The notes under the pieces: model-generated | Seen by the model: only the letters and a program-made list of their open reading frames with translations | Told to the model about the DNA's origin: nothing | Database searches by the model: none | Virus record (IMG/VR): IMGVR_UViG_3300028774_000039 | Location: 1-24,383 of that record | Strand: one strand, 5' to 3' | Source of the DNA: a virus | Length of the DNA stretch: 24,383 bases | In this document: positions 6,771 through 14,824 of the stretch, in pieces | How the letters are laid out: each line of letters opens with the position of its first letter | Numbering within the stretch: position 1 is the first letter of the stretch | Position numbers and translations under genes: made by a program

Positions 6771-7505
6771 TTATATTAAATATCCATAACCCCGTATAAT
6801 AGCGCCTTTTCCGGTAGCCGTTCCGCCAACGGCATCAACACTTATTGATAGTATATTACCGGTATTAAAAAGTGTTGGTGAAGTTGTCAATACATACGGA
6901 ACAGACGCCGTAATACTTGATGTTTCCGTTGCATCAATAGTTATTTTAGTTGTAAAAATTGTTGTCCCGTTTTTTTTGATATTTACCGTGAAAGTTCCGC
7001 CAGTAGCTGCTTCCGTCAAACTTAAACATAGATAACATAAGGCAAAGCTTCTACCTATCGTTTCAGTAATTTTCACTTCCGCAGTTATATTTGATGTTTG
7101 GTCAGATAAGGCATATCCAAATATTTCTTGTGTACTGTCAGCAATTAATAACATATTATCTACAGTCCAGATATATCTATATGGACCATATTTATATATG
7201 TAATTCCCTGCCGGAACTCCCTCCGTAACATAATCATCAGAATATAATACCCAGCCATCTGTAGCATCATATTGATATATTAGACCGGTTGTCTTATAAA
7301 ATAAATCATAAGCAACCATCCCGGACGTCGGAAGATTAGCACCCCAAAACTTAAATTCAATAGTATGATTCAGTTTCATAGGCTTAAACCGAACCATTAC
7401 TTTTGGAGTTACATCAGTTCTATATCCGATTGCGTTAATATTATCAGGGTTACCTTCATAAAGAGGTAATGCGCTACCCTTAACCGGCGTTAAATTTTCA
7501 CTCAT
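6771..7505 (-). CDS. Hypothetical tail-tip protein, beta-rich
   Basis: 244 aa, ATG start; the start overlaps the end of the distal tail gene by 8 nt, suggesting coupling. The sequence is rich in Tyr, Thr and Gly, with alternating hydrophobic residues (MKLNHTIEFKFWGANLPTSG, KYGPYRYIWTVDNMLLIAD). The C-terminal half (ATGGTFTVNIKKNGTTIFTT) reads like a beta-sandwich, galectin- or Ig-like fold. No catalytic motif is visible. Position between the distal tail protein and the lectin suggests a tail-tip or baseplate accessory. I cannot name the family. Confidence 0.55.
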   Translation of the reverse strand: MSENLTPVKGSALPLYEGNPDNINAIGYRTDVTPKVMVRFKPMKLNHTIEFKFWGANLPTSGMVAYDLFYKTTGLIYQYDATDGWVLYSDDYVTEGVPAGNYIYKYGPYRYIWTVDNMLLIADSTQEIFGYALSDQTSNITAEVKITETIGRSFALCYLCLSLTEAATGGTFTVNIKKNGTTIFTTKITIDATETSSITASVPYVLTTSPTLFNTGNILSISVDAVGGTATGKGAIIRGYGYLI

Positions 7506-8445
7506 AATATATTGATAAAGTGTTTAATTCATCTTCTGTAACCAGTACGCTGCCATCTTCAGCAGCCAGTATATAAGTATTTTGACGAAACGAGATATCT
7601 ACAAGCTCTATTGAGAACGTAACCATAACTCCACGACTAAACGGATGCATCTTTGTAAATCCTGTCATATTGCTATAATAACAGCTCACATCATTACCGT
7701 CAGCTATTTTAAGCGATAAAGCTTCTGCAAGCGATAGATTATTAAACAAAGCATTATAATTCGTATAGAACTCAGCTAATGTAGCCGCCTGCATTACGCA
7801 TTCAATTGTAATTTTCTTCGATTTTAATGTTGATCCGGGATAAACAATTTGTCCGTTGCGCCTGGCATTCGTAATTGTAAGTGCATCCTTTGCCTCAGCC
7901 AACTGCAAAGCGGTATTATATATGTTTTTAACCGTAATACCAAAAGCTTTCAACTCAATATCATTCAGGTAAACATAGGTATCATTTTCCTTTTGAGAAA
8001 CCGGAACCAGGGTACCATCAAATATTGCACATGGATCATCATCCGAAAACTGTATATCTAATTCAGCACATTTACAAGCCGGTTTAATCAATCCTCCACG
8101 AAAGGTAAATTGAGAACAAGAAATATAACGAAGCCTAAATGTCTTATTAAATTCACGTATGTAGATTGACTTATAACCGGAAGAAGTAATAAGATGCCTG
8201 AAGGCATTCATATTGGCGGTAAACTCTTCTGAAGTTTCAGCAGCTAAATAGAATTTAATTGTTACTTTTTTGGCATTAAAATATACTTCAGATAAATCTA
8301 CATCCAAACCGTCAAGCTCATACCAGTCGTTTGATGGCGGTTCTTTTCGTGAAGGAAATGCAATTAAATCATTATCACCGCCCCGGAGAATGAACATTCC
8401 CAGGTCAGCTATATCAACGCCATTTATTATGCAACTTCCAGCCAT
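7498..8445 (-). CDS. Distal tail (Dit-like) protein
   Basis: 315 aa, ATG start. Directly follows the tape measure gene, where Dit sits in siphophages. Features that fit are an N-terminal beta domain with DLSEVYFNAKKVTIKFYLAA, the segment FTANMNAFRHLITSSGYKSI, which matches the typical Dit half-ring helix region, and FRLRYISCSQFTFRGG. A second, similar half starts near residue 170 (FGITVKNIYNTALQ ... FYTNYNALFNNLSLAEALSL), suggesting an internal duplication of the same fold. Dit forms the hexameric ring joining the tail tube to the hub. The call rests on order and pattern. Confidence 0.7.
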   Translation of the reverse strand: MAGSCIINGVDIADLGMFILRGGDNDLIAFPSRKEPPSNDWYELDGLDVDLSEVYFNAKKVTIKFYLAAETSEEFTANMNAFRHLITSSGYKSIYIREFNKTFRLRYISCSQFTFRGGLIKPACKCAELDIQFSDDDPCAIFDGTLVPVSQKENDTYVYLNDIELKAFGITVKNIYNTALQLAEAKDALTITNARRNGQIVYPGSTLKSKKITIECVMQAATLAEFYTNYNALFNNLSLAEALSLKIADGNDVSCYYSNMTGFTKMHPFSRGVMVTFSIELVDISFRQNTYILAAEDGSVLVTEDELNTLSIYYE

Positions 8446-8449
8446 TTTA

Positions 8450-11400
8450 TCAAACTTTTACAACAAGTCCTTTTATCTTTATATCATTTATATCCTTTGC
8501 CATCCCTTCAATAAATGAAGTATGATCAACGATATCACTTAACTGCGATGACATGGTTTGCTGTATCACGAGCTGCTCCCGGTTAATATCCAATTGCTCT
8601 TTTGTGTAATTACGAATATCAGCAACACCTGAACGTAACGCATATACACCACCATTCAGATCATCTATACTGTCCTGGCTAGCTGTTGCAGTCGTTATTC
8701 CTGTTGTTCCAGTTCGAGTGGATGATGTCAAATCAATTCCGGTAGCAGCTTCCCAGGCAGCATATGCATCGCTTATAAATTTCTGTGCTCCTGACACATC
8801 TATGTTATTCACAAATGCTGCCATCGTTGCATTAATTTCCTCCTGTTTTTGAGAATCCGTCAATGCGGTACTGGCATATATGGCTGTAATTTTATCCTGT
8901 AAAGCCGAAAGCTGAGCGGAAAAAAATAGTGATTCTGCAATGTCATTAATCATTTTTTTGATGGCCACACCTACATAATCAGTAAATTCATCAATGGCAT
9001 CCTCTGAATTATTTAAATTATTCACAATTGAAGTCATTAAATCATCACCCAGAGAACCAAAAACAGAGTTCAGATATGAATGTAAATTGGCCAATGCTTC
9101 ATCATACTCCTTTGAATAATTTAAAGCAGATTGTAACGCCGCCTTACTAGTATCGTCGAGCGTTTGATTATCCAATATTGATTGTGCTAACTCCTGATTG
9201 AGCTGCCCTTGTTTATCAATAAGAAGGGGATATACCGTTAATAAACTGGTATAATCAGCTTTTTCACCACCCCAACCAAATAAACCTGTTTTGTGCGATC
9301 CTGTTTCAACCTGCGCACTGCCTAAAGCTGCCCATAAAGTTCCGGAGTTTCTACCTGCTCCGGTTCCCATATTAGCCATTGCAGCTTTATATTTAGCCAT
9401 CTGATTAGCGTAAATATTAGCCTGCGCATAAGCATCTGTCCCGAATATAGTTTCAGCAGCTTTCAGTAACTTATTCTGTTTTATCAACAGATCGTTATAT
9501 TCTTTCTGCTGTGCAAGTTTGGCATCGGCAATTTTCTTTAAAGCATCCTGATGTCCTTTTTCAGCCGTAAAACAAGCCGTAAGAGTACCTGTAATAAGTG
9601 AAACCGTTGCACCAACATAATCCCCTTTAGCTAACGAAGAAACTACCGGTGTTGCGATATTCATTACCGTGCTTATACTTTTTGCTGCTGAAGATGCAGC
9701 ATCCCCGTCGGTTTTAGAAATAGAATTAAGAAGATCAACGGCCTGTCCTGCATATTGAGATGCATCACTGAAAACTGATTGAAGTTTCTGCCCATAGGTC
9801 TGCAATGATTTTGTCAGATTGTCAATGTCCTGTGCGGATTTTTTTGCACCGTCCAAATCACCGGATACTTTTGCTTTAGCCAGATCCTCTTTCGCTTTTT
9901 TCAACTTTCCGAGTGTGGATAAATAGTCACCCAAAGAACCGGTGAGTTTTCCGGCTTGTGATTTGTCTAATTCTGTTAAAATCTTTTGTCCATCTTCTTT
10001 AGTGAGTTTTCCGGATGCTATTTCGACGGCAACTCGTTCTTTTATTTGAGTTATTAATTTAGTGTTTAATTCTTTCCCTAAGTTTAATTGATCATTTGTA
10101 GCTGTTTTAAACGCATCTGTTTCGATAATATAACTTGCCGTTGTATCGCTGATTTTTTTGTCACGTTCCGCAGCAACAGCAGCAGCCTGAACTATGAATC
10201 CGTTTTGTGCAAGTTTTTGAATTCTTGCATTATATTCCTCCTCAATTTTAGTACGCTCATCTCCATATTTGACATATAATGAAGTTAGTTTTTCAATTTC
10301 TTTTGTTGTGATTTCTGATATCTTACCATTTTTTTCTTTTAGTGCAGCAGCAGCCAGATCATTTAATTGTTTTTGATCGACCTCAGGAATAATGGTACTG
10401 TATTGAGACGTTTTTTTACCGGTTTTTTTGTCAATACCTCCAGTAACTTCATTTTGTTTCTTTATATAATCCGCCTTTTCGATTTCAATTTCAGCGAGTT
10501 TCTTTTTATAATCCAATTCAGCTTGTTTACGGGATTTTTCCGAACCATCTGCTTCGGAATTCAAAACTTCCTGTTCGATTTTTAAAGCGTTAGTAATACG
10601 TTTTTTGCCAAGTTCTGTTTCAAAGTCAGATTGTTCTTTAAGCTTCTTATTCTTTTCATCCTGTACCTTTTTTGCTGCAACAGCTGCTGCTTTTTCTTCG
10701 GATGCTTCAATACCAACTAATCGCTGTTTATCACGGCGATTATTTATATTGATAGCTGCTGTTGCATCCTGTGACTTAGCAAGCATATCAGCAAGTTCGT
10801 TTCTTTCCGGAAAGGTAACTTTCCCAAATTTAGTAGCAAAAGCACCGGCAGCTTTAGCATCATCGCCCAGTAATTTTAATTCTTTTAAATTTTCATCATG
10901 TTGTTTTCTTGTGTTAGCAGGTATATACGAGTTTGTTTCAACAGATTTATAGGCATTAATTCCACTCATTAACTCATTATACTTTTCTCCCTTTTCAATA
11001 ATTTCCTTATTGGCAGAATAGTATTTAATCGTATTTTCTAAATCTTTCTCATTCCAGTTATTTTCATCGGCAACCTTTTTACGTTTAATTTCATAAGATT
11101 CTTTAGCTATTTTAGCTTCCCCTGTTAGTTTTTCAGTTTGGAGCGCAATAAGCGTGGTTAGAGCCTTTTTTACGACTTTAGGGTCGGAACTATAAGACTC
11201 AGCGCGTGCCTCACCTATCTTTATATCAAGAGAAGATGATTTAATTTTTTGTTCATTGGTTTTATTCTCTAAAACCTCCATCGCCTGAACATATTCTTTA
11301 GCCCCTTTTACAGCCTTATCCATTCCTCCCAGAAAGTTACTCCAGTCTCCTGAGGCAATAGTTTTAAAGAAATAACTGGTTCCGGCACTGGCTTCAGCTG

Positions 11401-11911
11401 TTACAACCTCAAATGCATGTGTAGTGGATTCGGTAGACTCCATTATTTTCTTGCCGATCTCCATAGCCGTTTTAACCGAAAAAATACCGGCAGCCCATTT
11501 ACCCAAAGAGCCTATAATATTCCCCTGTGAGCTGACCGATGCTTTGTCGGCATCCAACTGTTGGCGTTGCATACCCACCAGTGCACCTTGCTCTTCCATA
11601 AGTGCGCGTTTTGCTCCCGAAAGGTCAAGGGCTAAACTTTTGTTTTTTGGATCTTTTGAAAGTTGGGCATTGAGGTTTTTAATGTCAAATGTTATTTCAT
11701 GGATAAGCTGTTGTTGCTCTTTTATGGCTTGTTTCAGATTAGTAGTCATACCGGGCAATGATGCTGCCTCCACAGCTTTTTTACTTGTATCCCCAATATC
11801 GGTAACAGCAGTTTTGCTGGTCGTAGAAATATCGTTTATGCCTTTCACAGCTTTGGCAGATTCCGTATCAACGTTCTGATTTAAGCGTATGTCAATTTCT
11901 ACTGGTTCCAT
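8450..11911 (-). CDS. Tape measure protein
   Basis: 1153 aa, the longest frame in the window, ATG start one base after the preceding stop. Mostly helical and charged, with long coiled-coil stretches (for example EKAAAVAAKKVQDEKNKKLK and KKLAEIEIEKADYIKKQ). Hydrophobic, glycine- and alanine-rich segments lie near residues 125-150 and about 730-780 (SLAKGDYVGATVSLITGTLT). This is the usual make-up of tape measure proteins, which set tail length and later help DNA cross the membrane. It sits between the tail chaperones and Dit, the conserved siphophage position. Antisense open frames on the other strand are shadows of its biased codons. Confidence 0.9.
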   Translation of the reverse strand: MEPVEIDIRLNQNVDTESAKAVKGINDISTTSKTAVTDIGDTSKKAVEAASLPGMTTNLKQAIKEQQQLIHEITFDIKNLNAQLSKDPKNKSLALDLSGAKRALMEEQGALVGMQRQQLDADKASVSSQGNIIGSLGKWAAGIFSVKTAMEIGKKIMESTESTTHAFEVVTAEASAGTSYFFKTIASGDWSNFLGGMDKAVKGAKEYVQAMEVLENKTNEQKIKSSSLDIKIGEARAESYSSDPKVVKKALTTLIALQTEKLTGEAKIAKESYEIKRKKVADENNWNEKDLENTIKYYSANKEIIEKGEKYNELMSGINAYKSVETNSYIPANTRKQHDENLKELKLLGDDAKAAGAFATKFGKVTFPERNELADMLAKSQDATAAININNRRDKQRLVGIEASEEKAAAVAAKKVQDEKNKKLKEQSDFETELGKKRITNALKIEQEVLNSEADGSEKSRKQAELDYKKKLAEIEIEKADYIKKQNEVTGGIDKKTGKKTSQYSTIIPEVDQKQLNDLAAAALKEKNGKISEITTKEIEKLTSLYVKYGDERTKIEEEYNARIQKLAQNGFIVQAAAVAAERDKKISDTTASYIIETDAFKTATNDQLNLGKELNTKLITQIKERVAVEIASGKLTKEDGQKILTELDKSQAGKLTGSLGDYLSTLGKLKKAKEDLAKAKVSGDLDGAKKSAQDIDNLTKSLQTYGQKLQSVFSDASQYAGQAVDLLNSISKTDGDAASSAAKSISTVMNIATPVVSSLAKGDYVGATVSLITGTLTACFTAEKGHQDALKKIADAKLAQQKEYNDLLIKQNKLLKAAETIFGTDAYAQANIYANQMAKYKAAMANMGTGAGRNSGTLWAALGSAQVETGSHKTGLFGWGGEKADYTSLLTVYPLLIDKQGQLNQELAQSILDNQTLDDTSKAALQSALNYSKEYDEALANLHSYLNSVFGSLGDDLMTSIVNNLNNSEDAIDEFTDYVGVAIKKMINDIAESLFFSAQLSALQDKITAIYASTALTDSQKQEEINATMAAFVNNIDVSGAQKFISDAYAAWEAATGIDLTSSTRTGTTGITTATASQDSIDDLNGGVYALRSGVADIRNYTKEQLDINREQLVIQQTMSSQLSDIVDHTSFIEGMAKDINDIKIKGLVVKV

Positions 11912-11912
11912 A

Positions 11913-12113
11913 TTATCGTCCTAAAAGTTTATGTATATCTTTGGCGCTTTCTACAACAGGTGCAGGTCTTTGACCTTTCACGTATCGTGGAGCATCGGCC
12001 ATTTCAAGTAAAAGTATTGCCCAGGGTTGCCCCCATAATATTTGTTCGTGTGTATATCCTCGTTTATCTTTTATCTGGCCGAGTATGCCAAAAGGGCTAT
12101 GAAGGCCATCCAT
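11913..12113 (-). CDS. Tail assembly chaperone, C-terminal (-1 frame) part
   Basis: The ATG-bounded frame is 66 aa (MDGLHSPFGILGQIKDKRGY ...). The same frame is open for 30 more codons upstream, to just after two TAA codons. That extension (YDYYRLLQQSDESNDDGEEY, then GSERRELTGY) reads as real protein while overlapping the 3' end of the upstream gene in the -1 frame. This is the arrangement of lambda G-GT and most siphophage tail chaperones: a minor frameshift product carries an extra domain that binds the tape measure. It is likely made mainly as a fusion of about 220 aa rather than from its own ATG. The gene abuts the tape measure gene. Confidence 0.7.
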   Translation of the reverse strand: MDGLHSPFGILGQIKDKRGYTHEQILWGQPWAILLLEMADAPRYVKGQRPAPVVESAKDIHKLLGR

Positions 12114-12121
12114 GTAGCCTG

Positions 12122-12574
12122 TTAACTCCCTTCGTTCTGACCCGTATTCTTCACCATCATCATTTGATTCATCTGATTGCTGAAGTAATCGGTAATAATC
12201 GTAAAATCCATAACCTTATTAATATCTACAACATGCATAAAAATACGCAGTAAAACTCCTATTGGAATTTGCACTAATAAGCTTTTGGCTAGTTGGTCCG
12301 TGCGTCGTAATTTTCGTTTATCGTTAAGAACTGCTATTGCTATTACTTTGCATATAGCGGGCATTTTGATTACTGCCTCATCGGGGCTTATTTTTTCCAA
12401 ATTTTCTTCTAAAATGGTCCGCGATATCTCCATTATTGTTCCCGGAAAAAGCGGACGAATGATAAGAGGATTAAGCCCTATAAGTCGAAAATAAAACGGG
12501 GCGTCCGTTATATTAAACCGCACGCCCCGTTCAAGTAGCAGATTAGCGGCTGCTAATCGTTTATCCTTTTCCAT
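12122..12574 (-). CDS. Tail assembly chaperone (G-like)
   Basis: 150 aa, ATG start immediately after the TAA of the tail tube gene. Helical protein with basic N-terminal segment, an internal PDEAVIKMPAICKVIAIAVL helix and a C-terminal end (MNQMMMVKNTGQNEGS) of low information content. Position between the major tail protein and the tape measure is that of tail chaperone G. The weakly conserved zero-frame tail and the well-formed overlapping -1 frame support programmed frameshifting near Phe124. The family is recognised from order and size, not from a specific motif. Confidence 0.65.
   Translation of the reverse strand: MEKDKRLAAANLLLERGVRFNITDAPFYFRLIGLNPLIIRPLFPGTIMEISRTILEENLEKISPDEAVIKMPAICKVIAIAVLNDKRKLRRTDQLAKSLLVQIPIGVLLRIFMHVVDINKVMDFTIITDYFSNQMNQMMMVKNTGQNEGS
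12203..12206 (-). other. Candidate -1 frameshift site (T TTT)
   Basis: On the minus strand the zero-frame codons GAT TTT ACG (Asp-Phe124-Thr) contain four T. A Phe-tRNA on TTT can re-pair one base back and continue with TAC GAT TAT. It is the first slippery run after the TAA TAA that bounds the -1 frame. It is weaker than a classical heptamer. Confidence 0.45.
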
Positions 12575-13108
12575 TTAGGTTGCCGGAGTAAATGTATCTT
12601 CAATGATGAAATCAACATCATATCCGGTTGTCGCTAATCCGCGAAATTTGAATGGAAATTTCATAACTCCATCAGCGGTTGCTTTTGCATTGAACTGCAC
12701 GGATCCCTTTGCATTTACGAGTACTATTGACCCGCCGTTTTTTAATCGGAAACGAATAGCCTTATTAAGCACCAACTTCGTTGTGCTGTGAGAGTATTTA
12801 GTCGTCGTACCGGTTCCGGTTACCGCACCGCCCAAAAGAGCCACCATCTCATCATAAGCAGCTTTAATAAATGATCCAACCGCAGATATACCCGTACCCG
12901 TTATTTCCAAATCTTCAGGAGCATCATTTTCGTGACTGTAAACTTCGCTTTGCGTTGGATCAGCTTCAGTTATTGAAACCTCATCATCTTTCAGCGTTAA
13001 GGGTTGCTCAACCCAAACAGCGGTTGCAAGTCCGGCTGCCGATGTAATTACAGGAGCAAAATCGATGCCTGCTACCCGGGCTTTCAAAATAGTTTTTTCG
13101 CCTGCCAT
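12575..13108 (-). CDS. Major tail tube protein
   Basis: 177 aa, ATG start. The composition (Thr, Ala and Gly rich, beta-strands) and segments such as VEQPLTLKDDEVSITEADPT and FNAKATADGVMKFPFKFRGL are typical of siphophage tail tube proteins in Bacteroidota phages. It precedes the tail chaperone pair and tape measure, as the tube protein does in most siphophages. The stop codon directly touches the next ATG. It polymerises into the tail tube around the tape measure. Confidence 0.8.
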   Translation of the reverse strand: MAGEKTILKARVAGIDFAPVITSAAGLATAVWVEQPLTLKDDEVSITEADPTQSEVYSHENDAPEDLEITGTGISAVGSFIKAAYDEMVALLGGAVTGTGTTTKYSHSTTKLVLNKAIRFRLKNGGSIVLVNAKGSVQFNAKATADGVMKFPFKFRGLATTGYDVDFIIEDTFTPAT

Positions 13109-13151
13109 AATCTTTTTTGTTTTTATTTAGGGCTTAGCCCCGGTTATTTGT

Positions 13152-13691
13152 TTAATTGATTTTTAAAAGTCGTTTAATCCATGTTGAAACAGAAGTAATT
13201 TTCCAAAGCTTAAAACCGGCATATATTAAACCTGCCAAAACAAACGGTATAAGGTAAACCCACCAGGGAATTAATGTACTTGTGGTTTTTGAATCTGATT
13301 TTAATTCCTGCTTAGAATTGGTATTTTTAGTTGTGGTTGCAGTCTGTTGTTTCTTTGTTGCATTATCAGTATTTACCGTTGTTTTAACCGCTTTATGAAT
13401 TAATTTATCATTCGTCCGTTCAGTTCTTATTGTTGTAATAATAAACTGTTTGCCGGCAGAATCAGGTAATGCGTAATTAGTCTGAGTGATAACCTCTGTT
13501 GAATTATCAGTTAAAACTGAGTTATCAAAAACGGTCGAATCAACTTTTAAATGTTGATTGAAATTAGAGCTAACAGAAGAATCTGCATGAATTGTCAAAT
13601 CGGTTTTTAAACTCTCTTTTACCACTGAATGAGTGGTTTTGCAACCCACAAGCGAAAGAGTAATAAATGCGATAATCAATAGTTTTTTCAT
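13152..13691 (-). CDS. Candidate unimolecular spanin (lipoprotein with C-terminal TM)
   Basis: 179 aa from the ATG at 13691. A longer reading from TTG at 13721 lies inside the upstream gene and is less likely; the chosen ATG follows the upstream stop by one base. The N-terminus is a lipoprotein signal (KKLLIIAFITLSLVGC, lipid cysteine at 17). The middle is a Thr/Ser/Asn/Lys-rich periplasmic stalk. The C-terminus has one membrane segment (WWVYLIPFVLAGLIYAGF) with a basic tail. An outer-membrane lipid anchor plus an inner-membrane anchor in one chain is the design of u-spanins such as T1 gp11, which fuse the two membranes in the last lysis step. The neighbours are holin and endolysin genes. No sequence motif proves it. 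Confidence 0.65.
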   Translation of the reverse strand: MKKLLIIAFITLSLVGCKTTHSVVKESLKTDLTIHADSSVSSNFNQHLKVDSTVFDNSVLTDNSTEVITQTNYALPDSAGKQFIITTIRTERTNDKLIHKAVKTTVNTDNATKKQQTATTTKNTNSKQELKSDSKTTSTLIPWWVYLIPFVLAGLIYAGFKLWKITSVSTWIKRLLKIN

Positions 13692-13692
13692 A

Positions 13693-14079
13693 TCAGTTTT
13701 TTTCGTGATCTTTTTTTTCAAGTTCCTTTAATACGATGCAGTTCTCTACCCCTGGGCATTCACTTGCTTTCTCTACAGCTTTGATAAACTTATCCATTTT
13801 GAGAGTCAGATTTTTGATCATGCTTTCAAGTTTAGCGATTACCTTGGCATCCTCCTCAGCTCGTTTTTTTGCTAAATCTTCCCACATTGTGACAATCTTC
13901 TGAGCATTATCAATCTTTTCGCCTTCTGCTTCAACATTCACTTTGACTATTTCAGCATCTACTTTTTTTACACCTGATTCAGCTAACCTCTTTCTGCTTT
14001 TCAACGTGAGTATATTGATAAGCCATTGACCGCCTAAAACGGATCCGAAAACAAGTCCTACAATTTCGATCCAGTTCAT
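13693..14079 (-). CDS. Membrane-anchored coiled-coil protein of the lysis block
   Basis: 128 aa, ATG start, 4 nt after the holin gene. One N-terminal membrane helix (IEIVGLVFGSVLGGQWLINI) is followed by a long charged coiled coil (residues about 30-105) and a short tail with two cysteines (ECPGVENCIVLKELEKKDHE). Proteins of this plan are common in Bacteroidota phage lysis regions but their function is not settled. It could be a second holin-like or antiholin component, or a partner of the spanin. The paired cysteines may form a disulfide if the tail is periplasmic. Confidence 0.6.
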   Translation of the reverse strand: MNWIEIVGLVFGSVLGGQWLINILTLKSRKRLAESGVKKVDAEIVKVNVEAEGEKIDNAQKIVTMWEDLAKKRAEEDAKVIAKLESMIKNLTLKMDKFIKAVEKASECPGVENCIVLKELEKKDHEKN

Positions 14080-14083
14080 AATT

Positions 14084-14305
14084 TTACTCCTTTGTTAGTT
14101 GCGAGGTTCCTGCAATTGCAACACATATAGCAACTACATATCCCAAACAGGTTAATAAAGTTGAGTTTAGATTTAAACTCATCGTTGAATTTGCAACTAA
14201 AACAGCTGCTGCCGATCCACCTATTTTAAAAGCGGATTTTTTCAATTGAATGAAAAATTTCGGAGACTTAGCGTGCCAACGTTCTTTTATTACTTCCCAC
14301 ATCAT
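14084..14305 (-). CDS. Holin-like protein
   Basis: 73 aa, ATG start overlapping the stop of the muramidase gene by 4 nt (ATGA), so translation is probably coupled. The basic N-terminal part (VIKERWHAKSPKFFIQLKKS) is followed by two hydrophobic segments, GGSAAAVLVANSTMSL and LLTCLGYVVAICVAIAGT. Small size, two membrane helices and position next to the endolysin fit a class II holin, which forms the pores that start lysis. The exact family is not recognised. Confidence 0.7.
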   Translation of the reverse strand: MMWEVIKERWHAKSPKFFIQLKKSAFKIGGSAAAVLVANSTMSLNLNSTLLTCLGYVVAICVAIAGTSQLTKE

Positions 14306-14820
14306 GCCTGAAATTTAAACGAGTTCAACCGGTTTAACCATCCCTTCAAGAACTTCAATTGTGAAGGGTCGTTTTTACAAATGTCCTCAAAGAATTTTTT
14401 GCGGGTAGTCCATAGAATATTGAATATTTCAGCCTGGTCACCGTTATTTATTGCGAATAGGGTTTTAGGTCCTACCGAACCATCATCAAGCAGACCAAGT
14501 GCTTTCTGTGGCTTTTTTATGCCCCATGCACCCGAATTCCAAACCCAGTCGACTAGTAAGTTAGCAATTGATTGATTGTTGATTTTATCAGCTTGCCAAC
14601 GATTCCAGTATTGTCTTAGAATATTGACAACATCGGCGTGAGTAATTAAATTCAAATCGGCAGCATCAATATCACCATCACCATCTTTATCATATCCCTG
14701 GCTTTTCCATGTTGCCAGCGTAACGCCCATATTAGTAGCGCCACCATGATCGGAATGGTCGTTTACTTTGCCTCCCTCAACCTTAAATTCTATTGGTATA
14801 AGTGAATCTATCTTTGCCAT
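14302..14820 (-). CDS. GH108 N-acetylmuramidase endolysin
   Basis: 172 aa, ATG start. The signature of glycosyl hydrolase family 108 is near the start: the EGG motif (Glu15 being the expected catalytic residue) followed by VNDHSDHGGATNMGVTLATW. The C-terminal part (about 95-170) fits the predicted peptidoglycan-binding module usual for this family, with GSVGPKTLFAINNGDQ and RKKFFEDICKNDP. Residues 44-55 form a perfect EF-hand/dockerin-like calcium loop, D-K-D-G-D-G-D-I-D-A-A-D. The enzyme cuts the glycan strands of peptidoglycan at lysis. No signal peptide is present, so release through the holin is expected. It is the intact lysin here; the adjacent amidase is degenerate. Confidence 0.9.
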   Translation of the reverse strand: MAKIDSLIPIEFKVEGGKVNDHSDHGGATNMGVTLATWKSQGYDKDGDGDIDAADLNLITHADVVNILRQYWNRWQADKINNQSIANLLVDWVWNSGAWGIKKPQKALGLLDDGSVGPKTLFAINNGDQAEIFNILWTTRKKFFEDICKNDPSQLKFLKGWLNRLNSFKFQA

Positions 14821-14824
14821 CTTT

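Noticed and set aside
10605-10952. Open frame opposite the tape measure gene (115 codons), and similar ones at 11424-11879 and 10088-10585
   Set aside because: Cys-, Ser- and Phe-rich composition of antisense reading; they lie fully within a convincing long gene.
13692-13721. Upstream TTG start for the spanin candidate
   Set aside because: It would add a lysine-rich extension before the lipoprotein signal and overlap the upstream gene; the ATG at 13691 gives a clean signal peptide.
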